Assembly: GCF_030936135.1 (NCBI RefSeq) | Contig: NC_082595.1 | Coordinates: forward strand, 64,098,716 to 64,162,715 | Direction of reading: 5' to 3' | DNA from: Gavia stellata | Lineage: Eukaryota > Chordata > Aves > Gaviiformes > Gaviidae | Length of the DNA: 64,000 bases | In this document: in pieces, positions 53,901-64,000 of the stretch | Layout of the letters: every line of letters starts with the position of its first letter | Numbering within the stretch: position 1 is the stretch's first letter | Made by a program: the position numbers and the translations under genes | The notes under the pieces: generated by a model | Databases searched by the model: none | What the model was told of the DNA's origin: nothing | The model's input: the letters and a program-made list of their open reading frames with translations, nothing else

Positions 53901-56900
53901 AGGCAGCTTCCAAAATACTTCCAAATTTAACTTATTTTAAGTTACTCCAGTAACTTCCAGTAACTTTCACCAGTATTTCCCAAAATGTCTAGTTAGTCTG
54001 ATTGCCTCAAATATTTTGGATGCTCCAACTAAAGGGTTTTTTATTTTGTTTTGTTTGGGTTTGGTGGGGCTTTTTTAGCTAGTTGCTTTAAAGAACCTAG
54101 GGCATAATAATTCAGCACATTTCTAAAAAGGGAAAGATGACAAAAGAACTAGTTTTCTAGAACACTGAAAATCAAGAGTGTGGCAGTGCAACCACCTGCC
54201 ATATAAACCTGTGTAGTAAGCCAGAATGCCTGAAAAAAATGACTTTTGTGTAGTACTGCCAGTACCAGATTTACTCAGCAATGGCCAAGATGAGTCCATC
54301 AATTCTTTTCCAGCTACAAACCTCCTCTAGATATTTAGTCTTGAAGATGTCAAAGGAAAGAACTCACAGTCCAGCTCTGTGCCTTGGTTGGGGGATTGTT
54401 CTGCTGGTTAATTATCTTCACTAATGGAAATGTCCACGTACTTCTGGCTCAGGCTTTTTGCCTTTTCTCCTGCAGGGAGGAAGGCAGTGTTCAACTTCCA
54501 GCAGTGGGCCAGTAAATGCCGTATCGCCATGGCTAGTAGAACTACGTTGTTTGGCTAGTGTCTGTTTTGGGTAACGCAGCCTTTGAACCATAGTCTGCCT
54601 GACTGAAGACAAGAGGCTGATTTTAAAGCCAGAGCTGGATACACTACTCCAGCATCAAAGTTGAAGGATTCTGGAGGAGGGGAGCAGCAAGTTTCTCAAA
54701 ATGATGATAAAGGAGGAGGCAACTCCTCATAAAAAAAAAAAGATATCAGGTCTTGTCTATTGTTTTAGAAAAGAAAAAAAAAAAGGTTTTGCATTTTCTT
54801 ACTGGTGCACCCCGGGACTTTTTACTCTAGTGGGCAACAACAAAGAGCTGGAAGTCAAGGCCAGAGGAAGTGGAAATGAGGCACTACTTGTTAGCAGCAG
54901 GTGATTAAAACAAGCTGTCATGGAGCAGAGCATCTCTTTTTTTCTCAAGAGCACTCAGGCCTGATCTGAAGCCCAACTGGAAAATATGCTTAAAGCAGCC
55001 AAATAAACAAGGCTGCAGTTAATGCTGAGTGGTAAAATTCAACACAACAGTAATTGCCCTGAATTTAAGTCTGTGTCATGCAACATGTCTAACTGGATAA
55101 ACTACTGACAGTTACTGGCCTTAAATTTTGGATTATTTGGAAAAAAAATAGGTTGTAACCATCTAAAGCTGGATAGACACCTAAGCTCAGTATTCGTTAC
55201 TCTTTCTGCCTAGTCCACCTTCTCCTGGCTGGCAAAATGGGAGTAATGATACCAGTTCATCTGCGTTGGTTTATGAACTGTTTGGCTGCTCCAGCCCTGA
55301 ATATCTAGGCTAAGAGCTGCGCAGCAAGTAACGCCCGGGGCCAAATATTGAATGGTCAGGAAACAAAAATCGACCAGCTGCATGTTAACTGAGCATCAGC
55401 AGCCTGAATATGTGCCCCGGGCTCAATGGCAACTACTCTGCCATCATGCAGCGGGCACCCCTTGCAAAAAACAACTGGCACCCAGTAACCTGCTCTCGAG
55501 GGGACCAGTTGCCCCAGAGGTCAACAGCATTGCAGGCAGCAGATGCCACTGGGCACAGCCGAGCACTTTGCTGAAAAGGTCTTTAATTAATCAGGCCATC
55601 GCCTAAATGATACTAATAAAGAGGAGCAGGACAGCCACAGAATGAACTCCCTCCTCTCTGCCACAGAGTTTCTTCCTGTGCTAATATACAGGAGAGTTTT
55701 AAATATGTAAGGAATTTGAAAGTACATGAAATTGTTTGCATCTGGGATATTTTTATTATCAGGGAAAAGATGACTGGTTTGGAGGGAAGGTGATAGGTAT
55801 GGAGCCTTTAATGTATTAAAAGTAATTTTGAATGACTGGCTTGTGTAAGCAGCTCCTGATCCCAGCAGGTTGCAGGAAAAATACAATTCTTTCAAAAAAG
55901 GCTAAATTTGTTTCGGCAGTTAGGGTTATAGAAAGGCTGGAAATAGCTTGGAAGCACACATCCCAAGACCTACAGAACAGGGAAGCAAATGAACATGCTG
56001 CTTTTACAATTATTTCAAAGGGCTGCTGTGAGTTTGATGTTACTCTGTTGACTAAATCGGAAGCTTCAACCCAAGAATTTCTTCTCGTTGGCAGGAATCA
56101 ACATTGTTGTTAAACTCACGTAGCAGTTACCTCTTCTCTGCAAGGTTAGGAAGGGGGGCCTTGGCTTGCAGCAGTGGATTTAGGTACTCCCGATGATCTT
56201 TGTCTAGTGCGCATGACATGACTTCCTGACTTCAACATGAAGCTAATAGTTCCTAACTGTCTGGGGGAGCTGCTGAAAGGATGAAAGACCACTGGCTTCT
56301 AGATGCTCTGGTAGGGAGGCATGCACATATCAGAGACTAGATGGGAAGAATTAGGTGTTGCTGCTCTTCCAGGCGCTTTGGTTTTAGCCACTATTAGGAA
56401 CTGCTGGAGGGGAGGTTTCTCCATTTTACTTGTTCCAAGCGCTTCCATCTGTGCACATCCAGACCTGCTCACAGCTCCCCAAGGTGGCTTGCTGCTGCCC
56501 ATGTCATCTTGCAGGGTGGCGCAGAAACTAGATGGTGGCATGCCCAAGGTGTCCCCTCCCATTCCCCAGAACAGTGGGTGGGGTCTGGCAGGCCAGGAGC
56601 ATGTGTAATAACCCGGTGTGAACTGCATTCTTTAAAGAACACGTGTAAGATGTGCTGAAGAAAGCCTTGCTCCTCATGACTGACCCAAAAAGTGGGACAT
56701 GTGGGAGATCTTAGCCAAGGGGATTCAGAGTCGCCTCCTCCCCTTTCCAGGAAAGTGATGAAAGAAAGCATTTGGCTACAGGTTGGGAGTGGGGTGGGGA
56801 CAGGACTGGATGTGATGGAACACGTGTTCGGGACACATGTTCATAGCTCACTCTTTTTTGAGGCCATGAGTTAGAGGGGTGGGGTGGGAAGTAAATGAAA

Positions 56901-57659
56901 TTTTATGTGACCAGAAGAGTAGATGATGGAGTAGATGGTAACCCTTCATGCAGCTGTTCGTACAAATAGAAAAAAAACCCTCTTCTGCCTTGCATTTATT
57001 AAAGATTGTTAAATTTTGCTATTAATCACCTGTATGTAGAGCCCTGTACTGAAACACAGAGGCACTGGAGCTAGCATATGCAAGCCCTCAAATACTTTAA
57101 TACAGAATGATAAGCTAACGCTACTCAATTCACTAATACACTTTATGTAATTTAGATATGGAATTTCCAGGTAATGGTAGATGACAGCACTTTCATTTCT
57201 AAAAAAGAAACAACTCTTCAAATAACTTTAAATTAGCATGTAATAGGTATGTACAAGCTTACAGATTATGGAAGAAGTCATAAAGATGGGATGAGACTTA
57301 AATACCAAAAGGTTTTCATCCCAGAGAATAACCCAAATGTCTGATAATTTTAATGACCAGTGTACTCTCACAGAGACTAAGTACCAAACGCTATAATCTT
57401 GCAGTTTAATTTCGACAGCTGAATAGGGTTTGGGGTGCAATTTCTGCAGCATTGCTAGTATGATCCAGGTCTGCACCAATCATTTATTTCTCCCTCCCCC
57501 CAACAACAGCTTATATAACTAAAATTATCTTTTCAGAAGAGAATATCCTAAAATTAAGTGAACATAGGTGCATATGAAAAGTCTGCCCAGTGACTGTACG
57601 GTGCTTTTTCATCATGCAAATAAAGAAAATCTCAAAGGCTTGCTGTAAATGCCAACGTT
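44931..57659. other. Intergenic DNA between BVES and LIN28B, part 2
   Basis: About 12.7 kb with no recognisable coding exon, RNA gene or interspersed repeat. The longest open frame (171 codons, - strand, 49541-49026) has no family features and is about what chance allows in 64 kb. Unspliced lncRNAs or enhancers cannot be judged by eye. Confidence 0.6.
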
Positions 57660-57665
57660 ATATGT

Positions 57666-57671
57666 TTTATT
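57666..57671 (-). terminator. LIN28B: Candidate LIN28B polyadenylation signal
   Basis: AATAAA on the - strand, beyond the last microRNA sites. Alternatives exist at 57881-57886, 57483-57488 and 56996-57001, so the choice is uncertain. Confidence 0.35.
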
Positions 57672-57892
57672 TTTAATCAAGTAATTCTTTTAAACCTCAC
57701 AATATCCATGACTGACAGGGAAAAAAAGACATTAAGCATGAAATGAGAATATATAAAATACATGATATGTAGAAAGGCAATCAGTGCTTTAGTCCCTCAA
57801 GACAGTAAGCAGGTGAAATGACCTTCAAAACTTCAACTCACTGTCTTTTTCTTAAAACCTAAAATTCAAGTGATTTTTCGTTTATTTCACCT

Positions 57893-57900
57893 TGTAAACA
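57893..57900 (-). promoter_or_regulatory. LIN28B: miR-30 8-mer site
   Basis: UGUUUACA in mRNA sense, a full 8-mer match to the miR-30 seed. One of three in this UTR. Confidence 0.5.
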
Positions 57901-58112
57901 ACATACAAGTCAAAATGGACAATGAGGTAATCTATACTACAGAAGATAATTTAAAAACACTAGATAAGACACAGTATTAAAGACATATAGAAATCAGTGT
58001 TCACTTTGGTCTCTAGTATGGTTATTGTTATTATTACCACAAACAACACATACTAGTTTAAGCCAGTCTGGTGATGTTTGTCAGCCAGTTGTTGCTTAAC
58101 TTAATAATCCAA

Positions 58113-58119
58113 GAGGTAG
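58113..58119 (-). promoter_or_regulatory. LIN28B: let-7 7-mer site
   Basis: CUACCUC in mRNA sense (followed by U), a 7mer-m8 let-7 match. Farthest let-7 site from the stop codon. Confidence 0.45.
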
Positions 58120-59626
58120 TCAAAACCATTATCCTTTGTAAAGATGGTTGCTCTTACATTTGGTTCAATGACAATGGTAGCAAATACCTTGGTACTTTTC
58201 GACATTCTCATAAAAACACCGCCGAAGCTGCTAATACACAGCTGCGGTTTAGTATAAAAAAAGAAGCGTGTGTTCATAGATCAACCTCTTGTTATCAGTC
58301 AACAGGGGTAACACAACCAACGAATCTTAAAGAAGAGGCTGTTGATATACTAAGCAAAATAAGATCGATGCATTTAACAAGGCTCTGCTTGTTTCTAAAA
58401 CAATACTCAAATCTCATTAAGACTTCTAGAAAATTAAAATCAGTGCATCTGCACATGTACATATCTTCCCAATTACTTTTATATCTAGCACAGGGGAATA
58501 CATATATATTTTTTATGATAAACATTTCTTACAGATAAATTAATTAAATTAAATTTAAGACTCGATGAGATTTCCCATGTTCTTTTATAATTCTTCTTAC
58601 AAAGAATGTTACAAGATCTATAAACACTTTTTATGGGGCTCTATTCACAAAACTAAGTATGACTAAGCAGGAACTCCAGGATAACACTGGTGCAGAGTAA
58701 AACTGGGCTGAAAAAGGTGGCCTGCAAAGGGAAAAGGTAGGATCCAAATGTGATGTTTGGCACTCCCTGAAAGCTAGATAAAAGCAAAATATTGAAAATG
58801 GTATTACAACGCCAGATTTACCATCAACTGCAGCAAAAAGTTATATGGCTCTTCCTCAAAATACAAGTCTTCCTCATGGCCTAACTTTCTTAGCGTGTAA
58901 ATAAATACCATGACCTCTCCTTGGGGGACAGTAAAAAATACTTCACAATGTCCCTTACGATTATATCAAATGGAGTATTTTGGGGTGGGGGAAGGGGAGG
59001 GAAAGATATTCTTGTTCCAGGTTTAACCTTATCTCCACTATTGTTAGGAGAAAAGTACATCTCTCTGAGCAGATATTTGAACTATTTCTACTCAAACGAG
59101 TTTTATTGTGAAGCGTTCTGGCAAGGAGAGGCTGGTGAATAGGGGAAATCTAGGCTGAGCCAATGCTGCAGAATATTAATTTTGTCCTTAGACATGAAGG
59201 AATAATCCCAAACTCAGTCTGTGCCTCCTCCTTTAAAGGGTTCTTTGCTTATTTGGAGCAGCCTATTGAAGGAATATAACTAGGCTTTTTTTTCTACTGC
59301 AGCCCAGTGCTAGGTAGTTACCTGCCGCAGCTTGCGCTGCTGTATGTTTAACTTAGGCATGTACATTTTTGTCTCTTCTGGAGATGTATTTATTTTCGTG
59401 AACAGTGCCCATAATCCTTTAGACAGAAAAATAAAAACTTTCAAAGAAATGTTTGGAAACATCTCATAATTTCAAATGGTTGGTTCATCTTAAACAAGTA
59501 TTTGCCATAATGTATGCAGTGGTGAACTATCAGTTACATATTTAGTACAGATAAAAAGTATGTACCATAGATCAACAGCCACCTTTAAGGCTAGAGCAGC
59601 ACAAAGGTGTGTTTATGCAGTAAATA

Positions 59627-59634
59627 TGAGGTAG
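59627..59634 (-). promoter_or_regulatory. LIN28B: let-7 8-mer site
   Basis: CUACCUCA in mRNA sense, a full 8-mer let-7 match, 9 bases from a miR-30 8-mer. Confidence 0.65.
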
Positions 59635-59642
59635 CCTTTTGC

Positions 59643-59650
59643 TGTAAACA
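59643..59650 (-). promoter_or_regulatory. LIN28B: miR-30 8-mer site
   Basis: UGUUUACA in mRNA sense; beside a let-7 8-mer and 25 bases from another miR-30 site. Confidence 0.55.
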
Positions 59651-59674
59651 GAATAATAATTTTATTGTCACCTA

Positions 59675-59682
59675 TGTAAACA
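59675..59682 (-). promoter_or_regulatory. LIN28B: miR-30 8-mer site
   Basis: Second UGUUUACA of a closely spaced pair (start-to-start 32 bases), a spacing in the range reported for cooperative sites. Confidence 0.55.
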
Positions 59683-59715
59683 AAGTGGGCTTGATGCTTT
59701 TGTGGTTTTATTCTT

Positions 59716-59750
59716 CCCCCTCCACCCCCCGTCCCCCATCCCTCCCCTCC
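59716..59750 (-). promoter_or_regulatory. LIN28B: G-quadruplex-type stretch in mRNA sense
   Basis: The + strand shows runs C5, C6, C5, C3 and C4 separated by 1-4 bases; the LIN28B mRNA therefore has five G-tracts of three or more, fitting the usual quadruplex rule. It sits between the let-7/miR-30 cluster and the next let-7 site. Confidence 0.55.
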
Positions 59751-59957
59751 TAGAAAAGCTAAGCACCAGTAACTCCGACTGGAAGTCAGTGGGAGCTGTG
59801 GTTGCCCAGCATCTCTGAAAACTCAGACCCTGTGAATGTAAAGACACAAATGCTCACATAAGCAACCAGTACAGAATACCACTTTATCATTTCACAGGAA
59901 CTTATAATACAAAATGCTGAGATCTGATTATCAGAAATGTAGGTCTACGTCAACTCA

Positions 59958-59964
59958 GAGGTAG
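59958..59964 (-). promoter_or_regulatory. LIN28B: let-7 7-mer site
   Basis: CUACCUC in mRNA sense, followed by U. Confidence 0.5.
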
Positions 59965-60085
59965 TTACTAATATCAGTACATAATACTTATATAGACATA
60001 AAAAGGTCTAAGACTATTTGGTTTGTTCTGAGTAAGCAGGTCTGTAGACTATTCTGTAAAGAAAAAACAACATTACATGGTATAT

Positions 60086-60093
60086 TCCCTGAG
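60086..60093 (-). promoter_or_regulatory. LIN28B: miR-125 (lin-4 family) 8-mer site
   Basis: CUCAGGGA in mRNA sense, a full 8-mer for miR-125. The lin-4/miR-125 family is a classical regulator of lin-28 genes. Confidence 0.6.
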
Positions 60094-62154
60094 CAAAGTT
60101 CTTTGTCCTGAGTATGTTATGTAATAGTGATAACATTCTAATATATAAAAATAAAACCTTAAGCTTTCAACAATAAGATAGGGTTTGGTATGTGCTCTTA
60201 GCAGTTCAGTCTGACTTCGGTGCGCACAGTGATTTCAAACGGCACCAGTAAAAATCTGCATGTTGAAAATATTTCCTTAGCTCTGAACTTCTTACATATA
60301 AACAGGGAATGACCAGTTTTCAAATCCACAATTGCCTATTTCTATAAGGAACTTTGGTTTACATTTTCAAAGTGACCTAAGTTTTGCATCTTTGCTGTTT
60401 AACCTGGTTTTTACACCGGCTAGAAGGTTAAGCAATGCCACTTTGATTTGTCTACATAATTTAAATAAGTTTACTATCCTTACGTAAGGCAAGGAAGTTC
60501 TTCTCTATAGATATATCACATTCAATATCGTCAAAGGTAAGCTTTGCATTAGCATACTGAGAACTTCAGTATAAACCATCAAGATTCTCGCAAACACTGG
60601 CAAAGAATTCACAAAAAATAATTTTCTTGAAATTGTGCCCTTCACCGAGGCATTTGATTACTACCTGTTTACTGAAGCAGCAGCAGCAACAGTGAAAGTC
60701 TCATCTGGCAGGACAAGTGGGAAGGGGAAGGTCACGTAATGAGCCAGCTGCATACCTGTTGTAACTATCGGCTGCAAAAGAGTTACCATGGGTAGGCTCA
60801 CTTTGGCTCACTGTAGCCTTTCATGCAGGCTGTTTCTTTAGTTTGATTATCCGAGCTTAAACCTACCTTACTCTTTCAAGCTTTAACAGCCTGTGTTTAT
60901 TGCCAATGTTAAGGATTATAGAGGTTTCTCTAATTAACTTACATCCGCAATGGGATTTGTCAAAGTACGTTATCTTACGTATGACTTGGTAATTCGGAAG
61001 TTACAAATGGAAAGCGACTTCAAGTTTTGATAGGCTCCAACTCTATTAACCCCGAGCAAGGGCTGCAGCCCAGGGAGTCTCACTCTGAGGCCACCAATCT
61101 TTCTCCTCTTTAATGCAGAAGTGTGTGGTCCCAGCACACTCTGGACCAAGGCTGGTCAGCAACAGTCTCCAGTTCACAAGAAGCAGATGATGTCCGGGGC
61201 TTCTGGCAAATTTGCAGGTCCCTTCACTCAGGCTTGCCTGCAGCAGACACCTGTCCTTCCTGACTATACACATGCTGTATCATCAGCAAGGGAGGCTGGC
61301 TGAGCAACTGCAAGTACCCATCTACCTTTATTCTTAAGAAAGTATTTATCCCAGGATCTTATTAGCTTTGCATCTCGTTTTCTTTAAAACCAAAACAGAC
61401 AACAACAACAAAAATCCCTAGGGAGTTCTCTCCATGGCATTTCAACAGAAAACAAGGGGGAAGTCCCTTCAAATTGAGGGGCACTACTCAGGACCAAGAG
61501 AAGTTGCTGCTGCTGCTGCTACTGCTGCCACCAAGGTCCCCTAAACGTTCACAGAATACAAAGGGTTAAACAGGATGGTATCCTGATACCACTCAAAAGG
61601 GTCTCTTCGGTAACAACTTATACATTCTCCCCTACACAACAGTCTTCTAAATTAGTTACAACCATATTAATTTAACAAAACATTTTGAGAAACCAGCACA
61701 GAAACTACACATTCATTGTCTTTTCTGGAGCTTTAAACTCCTCACCAACAAAGGATGGTGGCAATGAGAGCCGTGTCAAGTCATGATAGTGGCCTGCATG
61801 GGCACGGGGAGGGGAGGGGTTTTGATACTTTGTGGAGACGAGAAAGAAAATAACTCAAATTGATGGCATGGGGGATGTCTTAGTATCTTTAGTACCATAT
61901 GGCAGCTTTAAAATATGAAAGTATCCTTTGGTTCACAAGAGAAGTAACAGTCTTGATCTCAGTTCTGTGTGTGGTTTTTCAGGTTTGGTTCGTTTGGTTT
62001 GGTTTTCTGGTTTGTTTTTTTGAACACGTTTGGAAATAGTATCTAGGAATGCGTTCAGGAACATTTGTGGATACTATGCCTATTGCTTCACAGTAATGTC
62101 TTGTGGGAGCTGGAGAGTGGTCTGATGGAAAAAATAGATATTTATAGATAGATA

Positions 62155-62210
62155 TGTACACATACACACAACGCGCGTGCACACTCATACACACACATAC
62201 AGAAGTTAAA
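62155..62210. repeat. CA/GT-rich low-complexity tract
   Basis: Imperfect CA repeats with an alternating CGCGCG core, giving a GU-rich stretch in the LIN28B mRNA. GU-rich elements can bind CELF proteins; function here is not shown. Confidence 0.8.
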
Positions 62211-62344
62211 AAGTAATGCACCCTGCTCAAATGTATTTTGCTTGGAGTGATTTGTCTATTAAAAGAAAAAATTCACAGTTCCTCAACAGTAGTTAAAATT
62301 CCAGGTCAGCTACTGATAATGAAATTATTTCCCCTGTACTTGCA

Positions 62345-62352
62345 TGAGGTAG
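62345..62352 (-). promoter_or_regulatory. LIN28B: let-7 8-mer site just after the stop codon
   Basis: CUACCUCA in mRNA sense, about 45 bases past the LIN28B stop. Confidence 0.65.
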
Positions 62353-62396
62353 ACATCCCAAGAGGATAAAGAAAATGGAAAGTTATGACAAACGGT

Positions 62397-62766
62397 TTAA
62401 GTTTTTTTCCTTTTCTGAACAGAAGGCCCCTTTCTGCTCGGTTCTTCGGGAGATGCAGACAACTTACTCGACAAAGCCTCCTGTGGTGACCTGCCTGAGC
62501 GCTCCGAGATCTCCAACCTGCCCTCCTGAGAGTACGATGGAGACGAGTAGCCGTGCGTTCCTCCCCCTTCTCTCGGGAAAGCAGAAGTGGAAGGCTGCGG
62601 TTCAGCTTCGTGTCTTCCCTGAGAACTAGTGGGCTGCAGCAAGACAGTTTTATGGGGGCAGTTAGCCACCATGTGCATGATGCTCTGACAGTAATGGCAC
62701 TTCTTTGGCTGCGGAGGTAGACTACATTCTTTAGCGTGGTGGTCGAGGCCACCACAGTTGTAGCAT
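62397..62766 (-). CDS. LIN28B: LIN28B terminal coding exon (C-terminal 122 residues)
   Basis: LIN28B binds pre-let-7 through a cold-shock domain and two CCHC zinc knuckles and blocks its maturation; it acts in nucleus and cytoplasm. This exon begins at 62766 behind a TTTTTAG acceptor, with one base completing a split codon. It then encodes both knuckles in full: CYNCGGLDHHAKEC and CHYCQSIMHMVANC, each C-x2-C-x4-H-x4-C. A Ser/Pro/Glu-rich tail follows (ISERSGRSPQEA) and a basic end, QKRKKT, a likely nuclear/nucleolar signal that distinguishes LIN28B from LIN28A. TAA is at 62397-62399. The cold-shock domain and earlier exons lie beyond the right edge, so the gene is partial here. The coding part holds another let-7 7-mer (62714-62720). 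Confidence 0.96.
62714..62720 (-). promoter_or_regulatory. LIN28B: let-7 7-mer in the LIN28B coding sequence
   Basis: CUACCUC in mRNA sense, within the Ser-Leu-Pro codons between the two zinc knuckles. Coding-region sites are usually weaker. Confidence 0.35.
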
Positions 62767-63097
62767 CTAAAAACAAAGAGAGACAGTTATCAAATGCAGC
62801 GTCAAGCAGTAAGATCTCCTACGTCAGGTGAGCTCAGCGTGAGCGTGCGCAAGGTCTGCTGGTGAAACCGCGGGGGCTTCTGCACCACTATTCCACAGCC
62901 GCAGGTTGAGGTACATTTGAGTTGTGCTTTTTAAGTCACCTGGAAGGTGCCCCTTTGTCGCACCGGTGCAAAAACCACCGTTGTGCTTGGGACCGGGAGC
63001 CTTTTACCGCGGACCCCAGCCTGCCGCCTCGGCTCTCCCACAGGGCCGTCGCCGGGGTGCGGCCGCCGCCGCCCGGGCAGGGCCCCGGCACTCGGCC

Positions 63098-63111
63098 CCA
63101 CTAGAGGGCAC
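63098..63111 (+). promoter_or_regulatory. CTCF-type core motif, perfect match
   Basis: CCACTAGAGGGCAC matches CCASYAGRKGGCRS at all 14 positions, inside the intronic CpG island. Motif match only. Confidence 0.6.
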
Positions 63112-63267
63112 CAGAGACTCAAGCATCCGCCGCCGCCAACGTCTCTGTTCACCCGGGTATTTAGAGCATTAAACGCCTGCGAGGACTAGTGTTTCAACGC
63201 CTGACAGGACGCCCATCGCAAAGCGGGGCGAGGAGAGGAGGCGAGGCAGTCCCCAGCGCCGGCCTCC

Positions 63268-63299
63268 TCACCCCGAGGCGGCTTCACCCCGAGGCGGCG
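63268..63299 (+). repeat. Tandem duplication of a 16-mer
   Basis: TCACCCCGAGGCGGCT is followed at once by TCACCCCGAGGCGGCG; one mismatch. Confidence 0.85.
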
Positions 63300-64000
63300 T
63301 GCGCCTGTCGCTGGGTCGGGGCCGTAAAGAAACGTGCAGAGAGGAGATACTCAGCCTCAGACATAACCGTGTCCTAACGGACACGCTGCTCTCAGCCACA
63401 GAAACCCAAACGTGGAGGAGGGACACGGTGCCCTGTCACTAGCCAGGCTCTCGCCCAGGGCCTGGCACCTTGCCTCCTCCCCCGGCTCAGCCAAGGCACA
63501 GCGAGCAGGGCTGGGGGCCAAACTTCTACAGTGCTTATGCTGCAGAGGGTTCCTAATGGCATTTACGGTTTCTAGTCAAAAGAAAATAAATAAAGACCCA
63601 GCAAGAGTCGTAAAACAGGGTTTGTTTGTTTTCTCTCGAAATTCCCAAGCTGCCTGCAACTGGTGGTGACCGGGGGGTGCCACCTTCAACAGGACCCAGC
63701 TGCCCCGGAGCCGAGGGCCGCAGCGTGCCTCCGCCATGCCGGAGGGGGCAAGGCCTCCTCCCCACTTCTCACACATGGCTAAAACCCACAAATACTCTTC
63801 TGTTGACCTTGTTAGGCAGGGGAGTCCTGAAGAAATCTCCAGCAATTCCTTACTGAATCCTCTCGCTTTGTAACACGCGCCAGGAATGCCAGTCCTTGGA
63901 TTACATTATTCTAACACATGATACAAAGAAATAATTATACGCCGTCGGCACGGTGACCCTACTCCGGTCATGTTCACCACTGGGCTTTCTATTTTGACTA

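Larger units (their letters stand above)
57660..62396 (-). other. LIN28B: LIN28B 3' UTR (left end approximate)
   Basis: From the base after the LIN28B stop toward lower coordinates. A long UTR of over 4 kb is usual for LIN28B (established knowledge). Sites in mRNA sense support continuity: let-7 sites at 62345, 59958, 59627 and 58113; a miR-125 site at 60086; three miR-30 sites at 59643, 59675 and 57893. AATAAA on the - strand occurs at 57666-57671 and 57881-57886, and the former is taken as a plausible end. A GT-rich tract (62155-62210), a short CTG run (61508-61530) and a G-rich quadruplex-type stretch (59716-59750 in mRNA sense) also lie in it. Confidence 0.7.
62950..63335. promoter_or_regulatory. 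CpG island inside the last LIN28B intron
   Basis: By my count about 40 CpGs in some 385 bases, with CCGCCGCCGCC-type runs and a tandem 16-mer pair at 63268-63299. Comparable in CpG density to the BVES promoter island. No annotated promoter is expected at this point, so its role (alternative LIN28B start, divergent lncRNA, or boundary) is unknown. Confidence 0.65.
62767..64000 (-). other. LIN28B: LIN28B intron upstream of the last exon (partial)
   Basis: No upstream LIN28B exon is recognisable before the window ends. The stretch contains a CpG island (about 62950-63335, with G+C-rich patches to 63765) and a CTCF-type motif. Confidence 0.75.

Noticed and set aside
58071-58538. 155-codon + strand frame
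   Set aside because: Lies antisense in the LIN28B 3' UTR, with no recognisable domain.

Overview
This window looks like bird genomic DNA. Its interspersed repeats are almost all CR1 LINEs with the (ATTCTRTG)n-type 3' ends typical of birds, and it carries two vertebrate genes in a conserved arrangement: BVES (POPDC1) complete on the + strand, and the last exon plus long 3' UTR of LIN28B on the - strand, converging on it. In human 6q21 the same two genes are neighbours and also converge (established knowledge). The species cannot be named from the sequence.

Layout. 1-200: flank with nothing recognised. About 210-1010: CpG island with GC boxes, a CTCF-type motif and a likely non-coding first exon ending in a good donor (541/542); this is the BVES promoter. 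6020-35098: seven coding exons of BVES (6020-6242, 9390-9514, 20283-20470, 21428-21536, 23474-23641, 27381-27522, 34980-35098), giving 357 residues with intact reading frame and consensus splice sites. The introns carry CR1 copies, a 19-base poly-G run, a polypyrimidine tract, an A/C-only tract and a perfect 12-bp-arm palindrome. 35767-38660: a nearly full-length CR1 ORF2 region directly behind the BVES 3' end. About 38.7-57.6 kb: intergenic DNA with no convincing gene and two CR1 remnants. About 57.66-62.396 kb: LIN28B 3' UTR, rich in sites for let-7, miR-125, miR-30 and miR-9. 62397-62766: LIN28B terminal coding exon with both CCHC zinc knuckles. 62767-64000: LIN28B intron holding an unexpected CpG island with a perfect CTCF-type core.

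The genes do not form a pathway. BVES is a cAMP-binding membrane protein of heart and skeletal muscle; LIN28B is an RNA-binding inhibitor of let-7 maturation. The let-7 sites in the LIN28B tail reflect the known LIN28/let-7 double-negative loop.

I found no novel gene system. The best leads are the dense microRNA/G-quadruplex layout of the LIN28B 3' UTR, the intronic CpG island with CTCF motif, alternative C-termini of BVES (a 6-nt tandem acceptor and a 47-codon read-through), two CR1 copies sharing the same loss of the reverse-transcriptase catalytic box, and near-identical CR1 direct repeats flanking BVES exons 3-8.
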